Shown piece by piece: positions 18,060 to 27,054 of a DNA stretch of 64,000 bases. The translations under genes were made by a program, and so were the position numbers. The notes under the pieces were generated by a model that worked only from the letters and a program-made list of their open reading frames with translations, did no database searches and was not told the DNA's origin. Each line of letters begins with the position of its first letter. The stretch's first letter is position 1. Source of the DNA: UBA4427 sp045106235 (GTDB lineage: Bacteria > Myxococcota_A > UBA9160 > UBA4427); contig JBGCEJ010000005.1 in the NCBI GenBank assembly GCA_045106235.1, forward strand, positions 1 to 64,000, given 5' to 3'.

Positions 18060-20780
18060 GTGCGGCGCAGCTGGCTTCGCCTGTTTTGGGCGGGCGTGGT
18101 CGTGATCGGGGTCGCCGTCGGCTACCTGGTTTCGTCGGGACTCGGCGAAAACCTCCTTCACGACGAAATCGAGACGCAGCTCAGCCGTTTGCTGCAGGGC
18201 TCCGTTGAAATCGGCCATGTGGACCTGAATTGGGACGAGGGCCTTCAGCTCGAAGCCCGCTCCCTCGCCGCCTACCCCCATCCTGAGCCGGAGTCGGGCG
18301 CGCCTCCTGCCTTGCGCGCGGGCCGCATTCTGGCCCATGTAGATCTCTTCGGACTACTGATCGGCCGTGTCGAACTCAGCGACTTGATGCTGGAAGGTGC
18401 ACAGGTCCGGGTAGAGCGCGAGATCGACGGAAGCCTGGTGGGCTTTCCCATCCCCGCATGGACTCAAAATGAAACGCCGCCCGACCCCAATCTCGAAGTC
18501 GCCTTCGCGGAAAATCTCGCCGTCCAGATAGAAGCACTCGATGCCGCAGCCAGTGCATGGGTCGGCGACCTCAAGCTCGCGAACGAAATCGAGATCATCG
18601 ACGGCACCGTCATCTGGATCGACCATTTCAGAAAGCCCCCCGAAGCGGAACCCACGACGATCCGGCTAGAGCTTGTGCAAATTGTTGCTCGCAAGGACTG
18701 GCTCTCCGATGCCACTGCGCTCGAAGCCGAGGCGGTTTTTGTCGACGGGGAGCATGCCCCCTTCCCGATTGAACTCGAGATCAACCGAAAAGACGGAGAA
18801 GGCTTCGACTGGATTCTCTCTCTCGCGCAAATTCCTCTGAAGGCGGCCGAAACGCCGCTCTCGTTCATCGATGGCATCACTGGGCTCGACGGTACGCTGA
18901 ACGCCGTCTTGCGCCTGCGATCAACCAGCAAGACAAAGCGGCGCCTGTCTCTCGCAGGCCAGATCGACAACGCCACCATCGCCCTGCGAAAATCCCGCAA
19001 GATCATCGAAGGCGAGCGCGTCGAGTTCGGCGCAGGCCTCGAAATTGGTTCCCGTCAGATTCGAATCGCGGGCGGCAAGCTCGAAGCCGAACGCCTTCAG
19101 TTCGAGTTCCAAGGCAATATCGCGCGGCCCATCCGACCGAATTCTCGCGCCCAACTCGAAAGCCGGATTCTCGGGCTTCACCTCGCGGACCTCAGCAGCT
19201 TCGCCCGCACCCTCGCGGGCGACTCGGCCGCAGCGGACGGCCTCTCGCGGATGACGGATCGCATCGAAACCGGGCAGATTCGCTACGTGCAGGCTAAGGG
19301 AACAGCCCGGCTTAGGGAGTGGCAGAATCTCGCCACCGGACGAAGCAGCGACCTTCCTGAGGGCTTCGTCCTCGGCGGCGCTTTCGACGGAATTCGCGTA
19401 CGCACCGGCGAACGCGACGCGATTGAGGACCTGAGCGGGGAAATCGAATGGGTCGGTGACGAAGTCTCTCTTCGGAACGCGACAGCGCGCTACCGAGGCG
19501 AAGCGCTGCCTCAGGTGGACATCGACCTTGAGGGGGTCGCCGAACTGTTCCGCGCTGGCGCCCAGGAGCAGGTCTTCCGAAACACGCCGCCTCCCGTCCC
19601 CGGCTTCGGGCCCCTCCTCGAAATTTTCAAACCCCGCGATCCCACGGCGCTCCCCCCCGTAAAAGCGATCGGCCTCGCCATCGACTACCTCGAAAACCCG
19701 GTCCTCTACTGGCCCATTCACGACCTCAGACTCTACGTCGAGCCACTCCGGCGCGGCCTCCAGGTCGGGGTCCGTGAAGGTGTTTGGGGCGGTGCCACCG
19801 TCGAAGGCGAAATCGTCTGGTTCAACGATCCGACTTCCCCCACGGTTTCGGCGCATCTGAAACTCGGGCCGCAAAACACACCGTCGACCTCCGCAATGGC
19901 CAGCCAGAAAGCGCCCGCGGGCCGCTGGGGCGAAGGACGATTCGAACTCGATTTCCGACCCCAACCCACGCTGCCCTTCGAAAATGCCGTTGGGTTCTTT
20001 CGCTTGGAGGGCAACGAACTTCGGGCGAATGATGTCGAGATTCGCGTGGCTCCGGAAGGTCAGCTGGCCGCGCGCGGCGTAATCGGGCTCGATGCGCCGG
20101 ACAGCATCGACCTCGATCTCTCTTTCGCCGTCACCGAAGCGCGCCTCGAAAAGATTGCGGGCTTCATCCGCATTCCCGACACCCTCGCAACAGGCGACTT
20201 CCAAGCCACGGGGACCCTGATTGGTCGCGTCCGTCCAGACGTTTCCTTCATCGCCGACCTCGAAGGCAGCCTCCGCGCCACGACCTTAAACGGCCGCGTC
20301 AAAACGAACGTCCCGCTCTTTCTCCGACTCGCCAAAGCCAGCGAAGGCTACAACCCCTTCTCGGACCAAGATGAGCTGAAGTTTGAACGAATGCAAGCCA
20401 CCATCGGCTTCAAGGACGGCGTTCTCAACTCGGAGAACTTCGAAATCGAAGGTCCGCTCCGTGTTTTCGCGAATGCGCGCATCGATACCAACCAGAGCCC
20501 GGGTGATATCCGCGCGGTCGTTGGCATCTTTCTCTTTCGCGCCCCGAACCAAATCATCTCATCCCTTCCCCTCGTCCGCAGCTTCCTTCCCGGCTCGAAG
20601 AAAGGACTCATCGGCGCCTATTTCCGTGTCGACGGCCCCCTCGACAAACCCGACGTCGACCCACTCCCGATCGAATCCCTGATGTCCGGCGTCCCCGACG
20701 TGATTAAGGCCCCTTTTAAAGTTCTGCGCTTTCTCTTCGAAGGCTCCGATAAGAAGAACAAGAAGAAGGGCAAGAAGTGA
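18060..20780 (+). CDS. AsmA/TamB-like inner-membrane anchored periplasmic protein
   Basis: 906 aa from the GTG at 18060, which has GGAGGG six to seven bases upstream (an earlier in-frame TTG at 18042 lacks one). A signal anchor covers residues about 8-26 (FWAGVVVIGVAVGYLVSS). The rest is a very long series of beta-strand-like repeats with the AsmA features: VEIGHVDLNWDEGLQLEARSL early, and near the C-terminus VRPDVSFIADLEGSLRATTLNG and LRLAKASEG. It ends in a Lys-rich tail (KKNKKKGKK). AsmA-like proteins bridge the periplasm and are linked to phospholipid transport to the outer membrane. Its stop overlaps the start of rfaE2 by 4 bases, tying envelope lipid traffic to heptose synthesis. Confidence 0.85.
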   Translation: MRRSWLRLFWAGVVVIGVAVGYLVSSGLGENLLHDEIETQLSRLLQGSVEIGHVDLNWDEGLQLEARSLAAYPHPEPESGAPPALRAGRILAHVDLFGLLIGRVELSDLMLEGAQVRVEREIDGSLVGFPIPAWTQNETPPDPNLEVAFAENLAVQIEALDAAASAWVGDLKLANEIEIIDGTVIWIDHFRKPPEAEPTTIRLELVQIVARKDWLSDATALEAEAVFVDGEHAPFPIELEINRKDGEGFDWILSLAQIPLKAAETPLSFIDGITGLDGTLNAVLRLRSTSKTKRRLSLAGQIDNATIALRKSRKIIEGERVEFGAGLEIGSRQIRIAGGKLEAERLQFEFQGNIARPIRPNSRAQLESRILGLHLADLSSFARTLAGDSAAADGLSRMTDRIETGQIRYVQAKGTARLREWQNLATGRSSDLPEGFVLGGAFDGIRVRTGERDAIEDLSGEIEWVGDEVSLRNATARYRGEALPQVDIDLEGVAELFRAGAQEQVFRNTPPPVPGFGPLLEIFKPRDPTALPPVKAIGLAIDYLENPVLYWPIHDLRLYVEPLRRGLQVGVREGVWGGATVEGEIVWFNDPTSPTVSAHLKLGPQNTPSTSAMASQKAPAGRWGEGRFELDFRPQPTLPFENAVGFFRLEGNELRANDVEIRVAPEGQLAARGVIGLDAPDSIDLDLSFAVTEARLEKIAGFIRIPDTLATGDFQATGTLIGRVRPDVSFIADLEGSLRATTLNGRVKTNVPLFLRLAKASEGYNPFSDQDELKFERMQATIGFKDGVLNSENFEIEGPLRVFANARIDTNQSPGDIRAVVGIFLFRAPNQIISSLPLVRSFLPGSKKGLIGAYFRVDGPLDKPDVDPLPIESLMSGVPDVIKAPFKVLRFLFEGSDKKNKKKGKK

Positions 20781-21265
20781 AATCCGTCCGCGCGAAAGCG
20801 AAGATCACCACGCCCACCAAGCTCTCCCCCGAGCTCGCTCGCCTGCAAAAGCGGGGAGAGCGAATCGTCTTCACAAACGGCTGCTTCGACCTTCTCCATC
20901 TTGGGCATCTGCGCAGCCTCGAAGAAGCCTCGTCTCTGGGCGACAAACTCGTTGTCGCGGTGAATCGCGATGCCAGTGTCCGCCGCGCGAAGGGAAAGCA
21001 TCGGCCCATCCAAAACGAACGACAGCGAATGGAAATGTTGGCTGGCCTTGCTTGCGTCGACTGGGTGGTCCCCTTTGCAGCGGATACGCCTCTCCGGGTC
21101 ATTCGACGACTCCGCCCCGACGTCTTGGCGAAAGGCGGAGAGTGGGCCCTCTCCGACATTGTCGGGGGTGACGACGTCCTGTCCTGGGGCGGCAAAGTCG
21201 TCCGACTGAGAGTCATTCCGGGCATCCGCACAACGGAACTCATCGACGCGATTCAAAAGGCCTAA
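20777..21265 (+). CDS. rfaE2: D-glycero-beta-D-manno-heptose 1-phosphate adenylyltransferase
   Basis: 162 aa nucleotidyltransferase with the TNGCFDLLHLGHLRSLEEA signature (HxGH at about residues 46-49), VAVNRDASVRR, and the closing IPGIRTTELIDAI that is typical of the C-terminal half of HldE. It is a stand-alone RfaE2; the sugar kinase half is not in the window. It makes ADP-heptose for the LPS core in the cytoplasm. The GTG start overlaps the AsmA-like gene stop (GTGA), so the two are translationally coupled. Confidence 0.92.
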   Translation: MKSVRAKAKITTPTKLSPELARLQKRGERIVFTNGCFDLLHLGHLRSLEEASSLGDKLVVAVNRDASVRRAKGKHRPIQNERQRMEMLAGLACVDWVVPFAADTPLRVIRRLRPDVLAKGGEWALSDIVGGDDVLSWGGKVVRLRVIPGIRTTELIDAIQKA

Positions 21266-21331
21266 CACCCGCCTCGACCCGAAACGCCTCAGCAGCTTGC
21301 CCCCCAAAATCCGGAGGGCCAAACGAGCGGA

Positions 21332-22345
21332 CTAGATAAAGCGCGCGGCGCTCCGGTCGTCGCCCTCGCCGCCGCCCGCTCGGCCAACCTCTTCTTCGAG
21401 CTGATACTCCGGATCGAGCAGAGGATTGATCCGCTCCGTCACCAATGCCGCGACGGCCGCAAACGGGGTCGCGTGATCTCGCTCCGCCCGGGCCGAGAAC
21501 GGCGCAAAGTCTTCCTGGATATGAAAGTCCGAGAGATCTTCGTATCGGATCGGCTCGCCTACGCGGTAGACGACCTTCCCCTTCTTCCCGAACGGAGAAG
21601 AACCCGGGTAAACACCGTCCGAACCGTTACATCCCACCGGAACGATCGGAACCCGAAGATGCAGCGCCATCTGCGCAATTCCAATATGGCCTGGGAGCAA
21701 GCGCTTCGCTCGCGTGCCTTGCGGAAATACGAGCAGATCGAGCCGAGTCTCCAGCGCCTCTCGGTTGAGGGCGACAAATCGCGCCATCATTTTTTGAAAG
21801 GCCTCGCAGATATAGTCCGCGTAGTCTCCCTGGTCCGGCTGGTAGGCCACACCGAGCGGGCTGCGCGGCGTCCGTAACAATTTCTCCGGCACCTCGGGCG
21901 GCTCCGGCATCACTCCCGCGTCACCGACCGCCCGTGCATCCACTGCGCCGCGCAGGAGCGCGTACTCGTGATCCGTCGGCATCCGTCCCATCACGTTCAC
22001 GAAATCGCGGGTAATGAGATACCCCCGAGAGACGGTGGGCAGCTGCGCCATGCTCTCCATAAACTTCGCCATCAGGGCGTTTTCGTAGTATTTCCCTTTG
22101 ACCCAAGTTGCGGTGAAACGGTCAAACATCTTCCAGAGTGTGTATTGGAAGGGGAAGTAATTGTACCGATCCGTGTGATTCATCGCGTAGATGACCGGCT
22201 CCGACGGGATCCGCTCCCCCCCCGTAAGACTCAGATCGACACCAGGGAAATAGCCGTAGTTCGCGCCTAACAATCGACCGAGAAAGCGCTGAGAGAATGG
22301 CCTTCGGGTGAGCTTTAGTCTTTCCAGGCGAGACAAGTCCAGCAT
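21332..22345 (-). CDS. PlsC-like 1-acyl-glycerol-phosphate acyltransferase, altered motifs
   Basis: 337 aa from the ATG at 22345, two bases after the stop of the MobA-like gene. The acyltransferase fold is recognisable: AMNHTDRYNYFP at residues 55-66 corresponds to the catalytic NHxxxxD block, LLVFPQGTRAKRL to the FPEGTR block, and VPIVPVGCNGSD to the later VPVVPV block. In the first block the residue five after His57 is Asn62 rather than Asp (Asp is at 59), and in the second the usual Glu is Gln. The insert of about 100 residues between the blocks is long. The protein probably acylates a lipid acceptor at the inner membrane, or is a diverged non-canonical member. Confidence 0.75.
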   Translation of the reverse strand: MLDLSRLERLKLTRRPFSQRFLGRLLGANYGYFPGVDLSLTGGERIPSEPVIYAMNHTDRYNYFPFQYTLWKMFDRFTATWVKGKYYENALMAKFMESMAQLPTVSRGYLITRDFVNVMGRMPTDHEYALLRGAVDARAVGDAGVMPEPPEVPEKLLRTPRSPLGVAYQPDQGDYADYICEAFQKMMARFVALNREALETRLDLLVFPQGTRAKRLLPGHIGIAQMALHLRVPIVPVGCNGSDGVYPGSSPFGKKGKVVYRVGEPIRYEDLSDFHIQEDFAPFSARAERDHATPFAAVAALVTERINPLLDPEYQLEEEVGRAGGGEGDDRSAARFI

Positions 22346-22347
22346 TC

Positions 22348-22896
22348 TCAGTGCGCCCCGCGCCAATCGGCGAGGCCTAACTCACTCGCCGCCACTTCAC
22401 GCACTTCGCCCTTCTGCCGAATCGCCTCCATGAACGCACCGCTGGACGCCTGCCCCTCTCCGAGAAGTCTCTGCGCCAGCGCCAAACAGCCGGACGTGCG
22501 ATAGAGACTGCAAAGCGCAGTCTCGTCCCCGCCTTCCGTCACCACAACCAGATCGCGCTCGGGCCAGGCGGTGAGCGCAAGGAGCAGATCCGCACAGGCC
22601 CCGGCCGCCTCGGCATCCGCAATCAAAACGCGCTCCGCCGTCGCCGCCTCCCAAGCCGAAACCATCGAATGCAGTTCGCCTTCCGCACCTCGCGGGTCGG
22701 CCACCCGATCTCCCGGCCAGTCGGACGGCGGCGCCCCGCCCACGAGCAGCGTCTGCTCGAAGAGCGAATCGAAGCATTCCGCCACCGCAACTGTGTTCCC
22801 TCGGAGAGCGTCGATGGAGCCCCCCCCTCCGACGTCGCTCAGCAGGAGTGCTCCTGCCACGTTCCCGAGCCGAGCGCGCGACGCCGTACTCCCCAT
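22348..22896 (-). CDS. degenerate MobA-like nucleotidyltransferase
   Basis: 182 aa from the ATG at 22896, one base after the moeA stop. The length, the position next to moeA, and the patterns VAGALLLSD, DPRGAEGELHSMVSAWEAATAERVLIAD and ETALCSLYRTSGCLALAQRLL follow MobA (molybdenum cofactor guanylyltransferase). However, the GTP-binding LxGGxSxRMGxDK loop is replaced by LLLSDVGGGGSIDALRG, and the CDMP metal site by ADAEA. I read it as a MobA relative that has lost catalytic residues. It is intact (no frameshift), so it may have a structural or regulatory role, or the family assignment may be too specific. Confidence 0.55.
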   Translation of the reverse strand: MGSTASRARLGNVAGALLLSDVGGGGSIDALRGNTVAVAECFDSLFEQTLLVGGAPPSDWPGDRVADPRGAEGELHSMVSAWEAATAERVLIADAEAAGACADLLLALTAWPERDLVVVTEGGDETALCSLYRTSGCLALAQRLLGEGQASSGAFMEAIRQKGEVREVAASELGLADWRGAH

Positions 22897-22897
22897 C

Positions 22898-24154
22898 CTA
22901 AAAACCTCGCTCGGGCAAATCGAAGAATCCGGGATCCAGGACTTGTACGTCGACCTCACTCCCGGCTTCGAGCTCGGTCGCATCGACGGGGAAGACCGCG
23001 AGTCCCTGCCCTCGGATCAGCGAGGTCAGAACCCCGGAGCTCTGATTTCCGGTCGGCGTGGCCCGAACACCATCGGCACTTCGTTCGAGGGTGACACGCA
23101 CGAAATGTAAGCGTCCCGCCTTCTTCCGGAGCGAATCGGTGAGGCGCGCGCGGATGACCGGGCGATGCACATTTTCATGGCCCATCATCTTGCGCAGCGC
23201 GGGCCGAACGAATTCTTCGAAGGTCACCGCCGTCGAAACGGGATTGCCCGGCAGGCCGAAAACCAGGGTGCCCGTTTCCTCGATCACGCCGAAAGCCAAG
23301 GGATACCCGGGCTTCATCAGCACGCCCCAGAAACGCAGCGTGCATCCGACCTTCTCGAGTACATCCCTAACATGGTCATGATCGCCCACGGAAACGCCGG
23401 CCGAACTCACAATGACGTCGGCACGCAAGCCCGCACGCAGACGCGTTTCGATCGATTCAGGTCGGTCTTCGGCGATGCCCAGATAGATCGGCTGGGCGCC
23501 AATCTCACGACACTGCGCGGCAAGCGTGTAGGAGTTGGACGAAACGATCTGCCCCGCATCGGCAGGCTGATCAGGTTCGACTAATTCGTCGCCGCCGGAC
23601 AGAATCGCCACGGTCGGGCGCTGCACAACGGAGACAATGGATCGCCCGACCGAAGCCAGAACGCCTAAATGCGCCGCGCCCATCACGCTGCCGGGAGCAA
23701 TGAGTGAATCACCGACTTTGAAGTCTTCCCCGGCATCGCGCACATGCTCGCGCGCGGGTGGATCGACAATGATCGCCACCTGGCCCGCTTCGCTCTGGGT
23801 ATCCTCCTGACGCACGACCGTGTCGGCTCCAGGCGGAAGAGGCGCGCCGGTAAAGATCCGCGCCGCTTCGCCCGGCGCCAGCGCTCGCTCTGCCTGGCCA
23901 CCCGCGGCGACTTCGAAAACCACAGGGAGTCTTGCCGGGTTGGCTTCCGATGCCCCCACCAAATCATCTCGATGGACCGCGTATCCGTCCATCGCAGAAC
24001 AATCCGCCGGCGGATGTTGGCGGGTTGAGACGATCGGCTCCGCGAGGACACGCCCGGCCGCTTCGGAGGCCGAAAGCGTCTCCGCTCCGAGAACGGAGGT
24101 GGCCTCCAAAATCAGGGTCTGGGCTTCGTCGACAGTCAGTCCTTCTCGCATCAT
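22898..24154 (-). CDS. moeA: molybdopterin molybdotransferase MoeA
   Basis: 418 aa, full length. Signatures in order: QHPPADCSAMDGYAV (about 45-60), the IFTGAPLPPGADTVVRQED segment (about 102-120), SVGDHDHVRDVLE, and FGLPGNPVSTAVTFEEFVRPAL (about 310-330). MoeA inserts molybdate into adenylylated molybdopterin to give Mo-cofactor, in the cytoplasm. The gene is followed one base later by the MobA-like gene and then the PlsC-like gene, so it heads a minus-strand operon. Other Mo-cofactor genes are not in the window. Adjacent in-frame ATGs at 24154 and 24151 are both possible starts. Confidence 0.95.
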   Translation of the reverse strand: MMREGLTVDEAQTLILEATSVLGAETLSASEAAGRVLAEPIVSTRQHPPADCSAMDGYAVHRDDLVGASEANPARLPVVFEVAAGGQAERALAPGEAARIFTGAPLPPGADTVVRQEDTQSEAGQVAIIVDPPAREHVRDAGEDFKVGDSLIAPGSVMGAAHLGVLASVGRSIVSVVQRPTVAILSGGDELVEPDQPADAGQIVSSNSYTLAAQCREIGAQPIYLGIAEDRPESIETRLRAGLRADVIVSSAGVSVGDHDHVRDVLEKVGCTLRFWGVLMKPGYPLAFGVIEETGTLVFGLPGNPVSTAVTFEEFVRPALRKMMGHENVHRPVIRARLTDSLRKKAGRLHFVRVTLERSADGVRATPTGNQSSGVLTSLIRGQGLAVFPVDATELEAGSEVDVQVLDPGFFDLPERGF

Positions 24155-24372
24155 GCTGAGGGTACTGCCTCCGCCCCGCCTGCGGGACCCCAGAACGCAC
24201 TCGCCCGCTCGCCCGAGGGGTATTCCGCTGGCCCACGTGCGCCGATTCTTGTCCCTTGCAGGCCTAAGACCGACCGCTAGAGTGCCGCGAGCCGAAAATG
24301 CTTAAAAATTAGGCAATTTCGCCGATCCTTAGCTGAGCTCGAGACCAGGTCGGTCACGAAGAGGAGGTCCCC

Positions 24373-25503
24373 ATGAAATATGATCTCCAGGGCATTTTTG
24401 ATGCGCTGCTCGAGGGCGTCATCGTCCTCGACGAGCGCGGGGCCATCGATTTCCTCAATTCTGAGGCGGGGCGCCTGCTTGAACTGCCCGAGGATATTCC
24501 ACCCGGCGAGCTGCTCACGGACGCTCTCGGAAGCGACCACCCCGTCTGCGAAATCGTCGAGCGTGTTCGCGAAACCAGCCGCCCGGCCATTCATGACGAG
24601 GTCGAGATTCTGCGCCGGGGTGCCCCTGCGACACCGGTCGATATTACGATCTCCCTCCACGCAGAAGAAAACAAGGGACAGGCTGGGCTCATCATCGCCC
24701 TGCGCGACCGCAGCGCATCTCAGTCACTCCGCGAAGAAGTCTACGAACGCGAACGTCAAGAATCCTACGGCCATATCGCGGCGGGCATCGCCCATGAGGT
24801 CAAGAATCCCCTCGGCGGGATTCGCGGCGCCGCCGAACTCCTCAGCATGCGCGCAAGCGATGACCGCGGTCGCAAAGCCGCCGACTTGATCGTCGGCGAG
24901 GTGGACCGGATCACGGGACTCGTCGATGAACTCATGGTCTTCGCCCGCGGCGATCGGCTCGAAATCCAATCGGTGAATGTGCATCAGCCCCTCGACGCGC
25001 TGCTCGACCTCTTGGAGCTCGAACGCGGGTACGAAGACATCGAGATCAAGCGCCTCTTTGATCCTTCGCTGCCCGAACTCGAAGCGGATCCCGCTCGACT
25101 CCAACAAATTTTCCTGAACCTGGCCCGAAACGCGATGCAGGCGATGGAAGGTCAGAACGGAACGCTGACCCTGTCCACCAAGATGTCTCTTGAGCAGCGC
25201 CTCATCGGCCCCGACGGCCGCCCGCGCCCGACAATTCGGGTCAGCTTCGAGGATGACGGGCCCGGCATTCCGAAATCGATCCGCGACCGCCTCGCGACCC
25301 CCTTCTTCACGACGAAGCAAAAGGGCACGGGGCTTGGGCTCTCGGTTTCTCGCCACTGGACGCGCCGCCACGGAGGTCGCCTCCGGATCGAGTCCGTCGA
25401 AGGGGAAGGCACGCGTGTCGATGTTGACCTGCCCCTCACTCAACTCCCCGCTCAACTCACCCCCGGCGCCGCCGCCGGATCCAAACAGGACGCTCTTCCA
25501 TGA
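24373..25503 (+). CDS. ntrB: NtrB-type sensor histidine kinase
   Basis: 376 aa. An N-terminal PAS domain (residues about 4-115) without transmembrane segments marks it as cytoplasmic. The H-box is GIAAGIAHEVKNPLGG-like with His141, followed by the ATPase boxes NLARNAMQAM, DDGPGIP and TKQKGTGLGLSVS. The H-box and PAS arrangement resemble NtrB/GlnL, which phosphorylates NtrC in response to nitrogen status. GAGGAGG lies seven bases upstream of the ATG, a strong ribosome site. The stop overlaps the start of the regulator gene by 4 bases. The 218-base gap to moeA contains no motif I can call. Confidence 0.9.
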   Translation: MKYDLQGIFDALLEGVIVLDERGAIDFLNSEAGRLLELPEDIPPGELLTDALGSDHPVCEIVERVRETSRPAIHDEVEILRRGAPATPVDITISLHAEENKGQAGLIIALRDRSASQSLREEVYERERQESYGHIAAGIAHEVKNPLGGIRGAAELLSMRASDDRGRKAADLIVGEVDRITGLVDELMVFARGDRLEIQSVNVHQPLDALLDLLELERGYEDIEIKRLFDPSLPELEADPARLQQIFLNLARNAMQAMEGQNGTLTLSTKMSLEQRLIGPDGRPRPTIRVSFEDDGPGIPKSIRDRLATPFFTTKQKGTGLGLSVSRHWTRRHGGRLRIESVEGEGTRVDVDLPLTQLPAQLTPGAAAGSKQDALP

Positions 25504-26969
25504 CGCTCGCCCGCGAAAGAATTCGCATCCTCGTCGCCGACGACGAGCCCTCCATCCGCTTCGTCCTCGAAGAAACCCTCGAGAGCCTCGGCCACGAAGT
25601 CGTCTCCGTCGAAGACGGCGAGGCCGCGCTCCGCGAACTCAGCCGAGAGCAATACGATCTCGCCTTCCTTGATATCCGCATGCCCGGCATGACGGGCATC
25701 GAAGTGCTCCAGGAAAGCCGCGCCGCAGGAAACGAAGTGGCCATCGTGATCATCACGGCCCAGAACCTGCTCGAGAACGCCGTCGACGCCATGAAATCCG
25801 GGGCCCTCGATTTCTTGGTGAAGCCCTTCGCCCTGGCCACGGTCCAGGCGCTGGCCGAGAAGGCCCTCGCCACCATCGCGCTGAAAGATGAAGTGCGTTC
25901 GCTCCGCCGCGCCGTGAACCGATCCGTGACACCTGGCGGCGACCGACTCGTCGGAACCAGCGGGCCGATGCTCGAAATTTTCAAGACTGTCGGCAAGGTG
26001 GCGCCCCGCAATGTCCCCGTTCTGATCACAGGGGAAAGTGGGACCGGTAAGGAACTCGTCGCCCACGCCCTCCATGCCGCGAGCCCGCGCACGGAGAAAC
26101 CCTTCATTGCGGTGAACGCAGCCGCGATCCCGCGTGAACTGCTCGAGAGTGAACTCTTCGGTCATGAGAAAGGCGCGTTCACCGGCGCGATTTCCTCTCG
26201 CGCGGGACGTTTTCGCGAAGCCGCGGGGGGCACCCTCTTCCTCGACGAAATCGGCGATATGCCCATCGATCTCCAGGCCAAACTCCTCCGCGTGCTGCAG
26301 TCCGGCGAGGTCACCCCGGTTGGCGGTCGAGACGGCGAAATTGTGGACGTGCGTATCGTCGCCGCGACCCACCGCGACCTGGATGCCCGGGTCCGAGAGG
26401 GCGAGTTTCGCGAGGACCTCCTTTACCGCTTACGTGTCGTGCCCATGACGATACCTCCGCTGCGCGAGCGGCCCGAAGACGTGCGCACCCTCGCTCTGCA
26501 TTTTGTGGACCGGTACGCCCCGGAGCTCGCGGAGGGCCCGATCTCGCTCCCCGCCGCAACGATCGAGCGGCTCGAAGCGCATGATTGGCCGGGCAATGTC
26601 CGGGAGCTGGAAAACGCCATCAAGCGAGCGCTGGTCCTCTCCTCTCACGATTTTCTCGGGCCGGAAGACTTCGCTTTCCTGACCACGCAATCGGATCATT
26701 CCCTGGCCGGGGCCAGCCTCGAAGAGCTGGTGACCGAAGAGGTCGACCGGGCCATGGCGCGCCGCGAAGAGGACGACTCCGATGCGCCGCAGGAAGAGAG
26801 CGATCTGTACCATGCGCTCTTGCAGCGCGTCGAGCGCCCACTCATTCAGGCGATACTCGACCGAACTCAGGGCAATCAGATTCGGGCGGCCGCGCTGCTC
26901 GGAATCAACCGCAATACGCTGCGCAAAAAGATCACCGAATTGGGGATTGAGCTCCCCAACCGCGGCTAA
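25500..26969 (+). CDS. ntrC: NtrC-type sigma-54 response regulator
   Basis: 489 aa. The receiver domain spans residues 8-125 with acidic pocket DDE and phospho-acceptor Asp58 (LAFLDIRMPG). The AAA+ sigma-54 activator domain spans about 145-380: Walker A GESGTGKE (178-185), GAFTGA loop (225-230), and FLDEIGDMP as Walker B. A Fis-type helix-turn-helix ends the protein (IRAAALLGINRNTLRKKI). It activates sigma-54 promoters, probably for nitrogen assimilation. It is translationally coupled to the kinase gene (ATGA). The neighbours do not include glnA, so the regulon cannot be read here. Confidence 0.93.
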   Translation: MTLARERIRILVADDEPSIRFVLEETLESLGHEVVSVEDGEAALRELSREQYDLAFLDIRMPGMTGIEVLQESRAAGNEVAIVIITAQNLLENAVDAMKSGALDFLVKPFALATVQALAEKALATIALKDEVRSLRRAVNRSVTPGGDRLVGTSGPMLEIFKTVGKVAPRNVPVLITGESGTGKELVAHALHAASPRTEKPFIAVNAAAIPRELLESELFGHEKGAFTGAISSRAGRFREAAGGTLFLDEIGDMPIDLQAKLLRVLQSGEVTPVGGRDGEIVDVRIVAATHRDLDARVREGEFREDLLYRLRVVPMTIPPLRERPEDVRTLALHFVDRYAPELAEGPISLPAATIERLEAHDWPGNVRELENAIKRALVLSSHDFLGPEDFAFLTTQSDHSLAGASLEELVTEEVDRAMARREEDDSDAPQEESDLYHALLQRVERPLIQAILDRTQGNQIRAAALLGINRNTLRKKITELGIELPNRG

Positions 26970-27054
26970 CCTTCACCCTGAGCCCCGTTCGGCCTCGCAC
27001 GCGCAAGGGCAGCGCGTCGCAATCCGTGCCCGGGGCGAGCGGCATAGGGGAAGG

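Noticed and set aside
18921..20204. 427-codon minus-strand frame opposite the AsmA-like gene
   Set aside because: Mirror of the real gene; composition typical of antisense reading.
22348..22896. Possible moeA-mobA pseudogene
   Set aside because: The frame is intact with a coupled start; loss of motifs suggests divergence, not decay by frameshift.
24155..24372. Sigma-54 promoter upstream of ntrB
   Set aside because: TGGCCCACGTGCGCC departs from the TGGCAC-N5-TTGC consensus too far to call.
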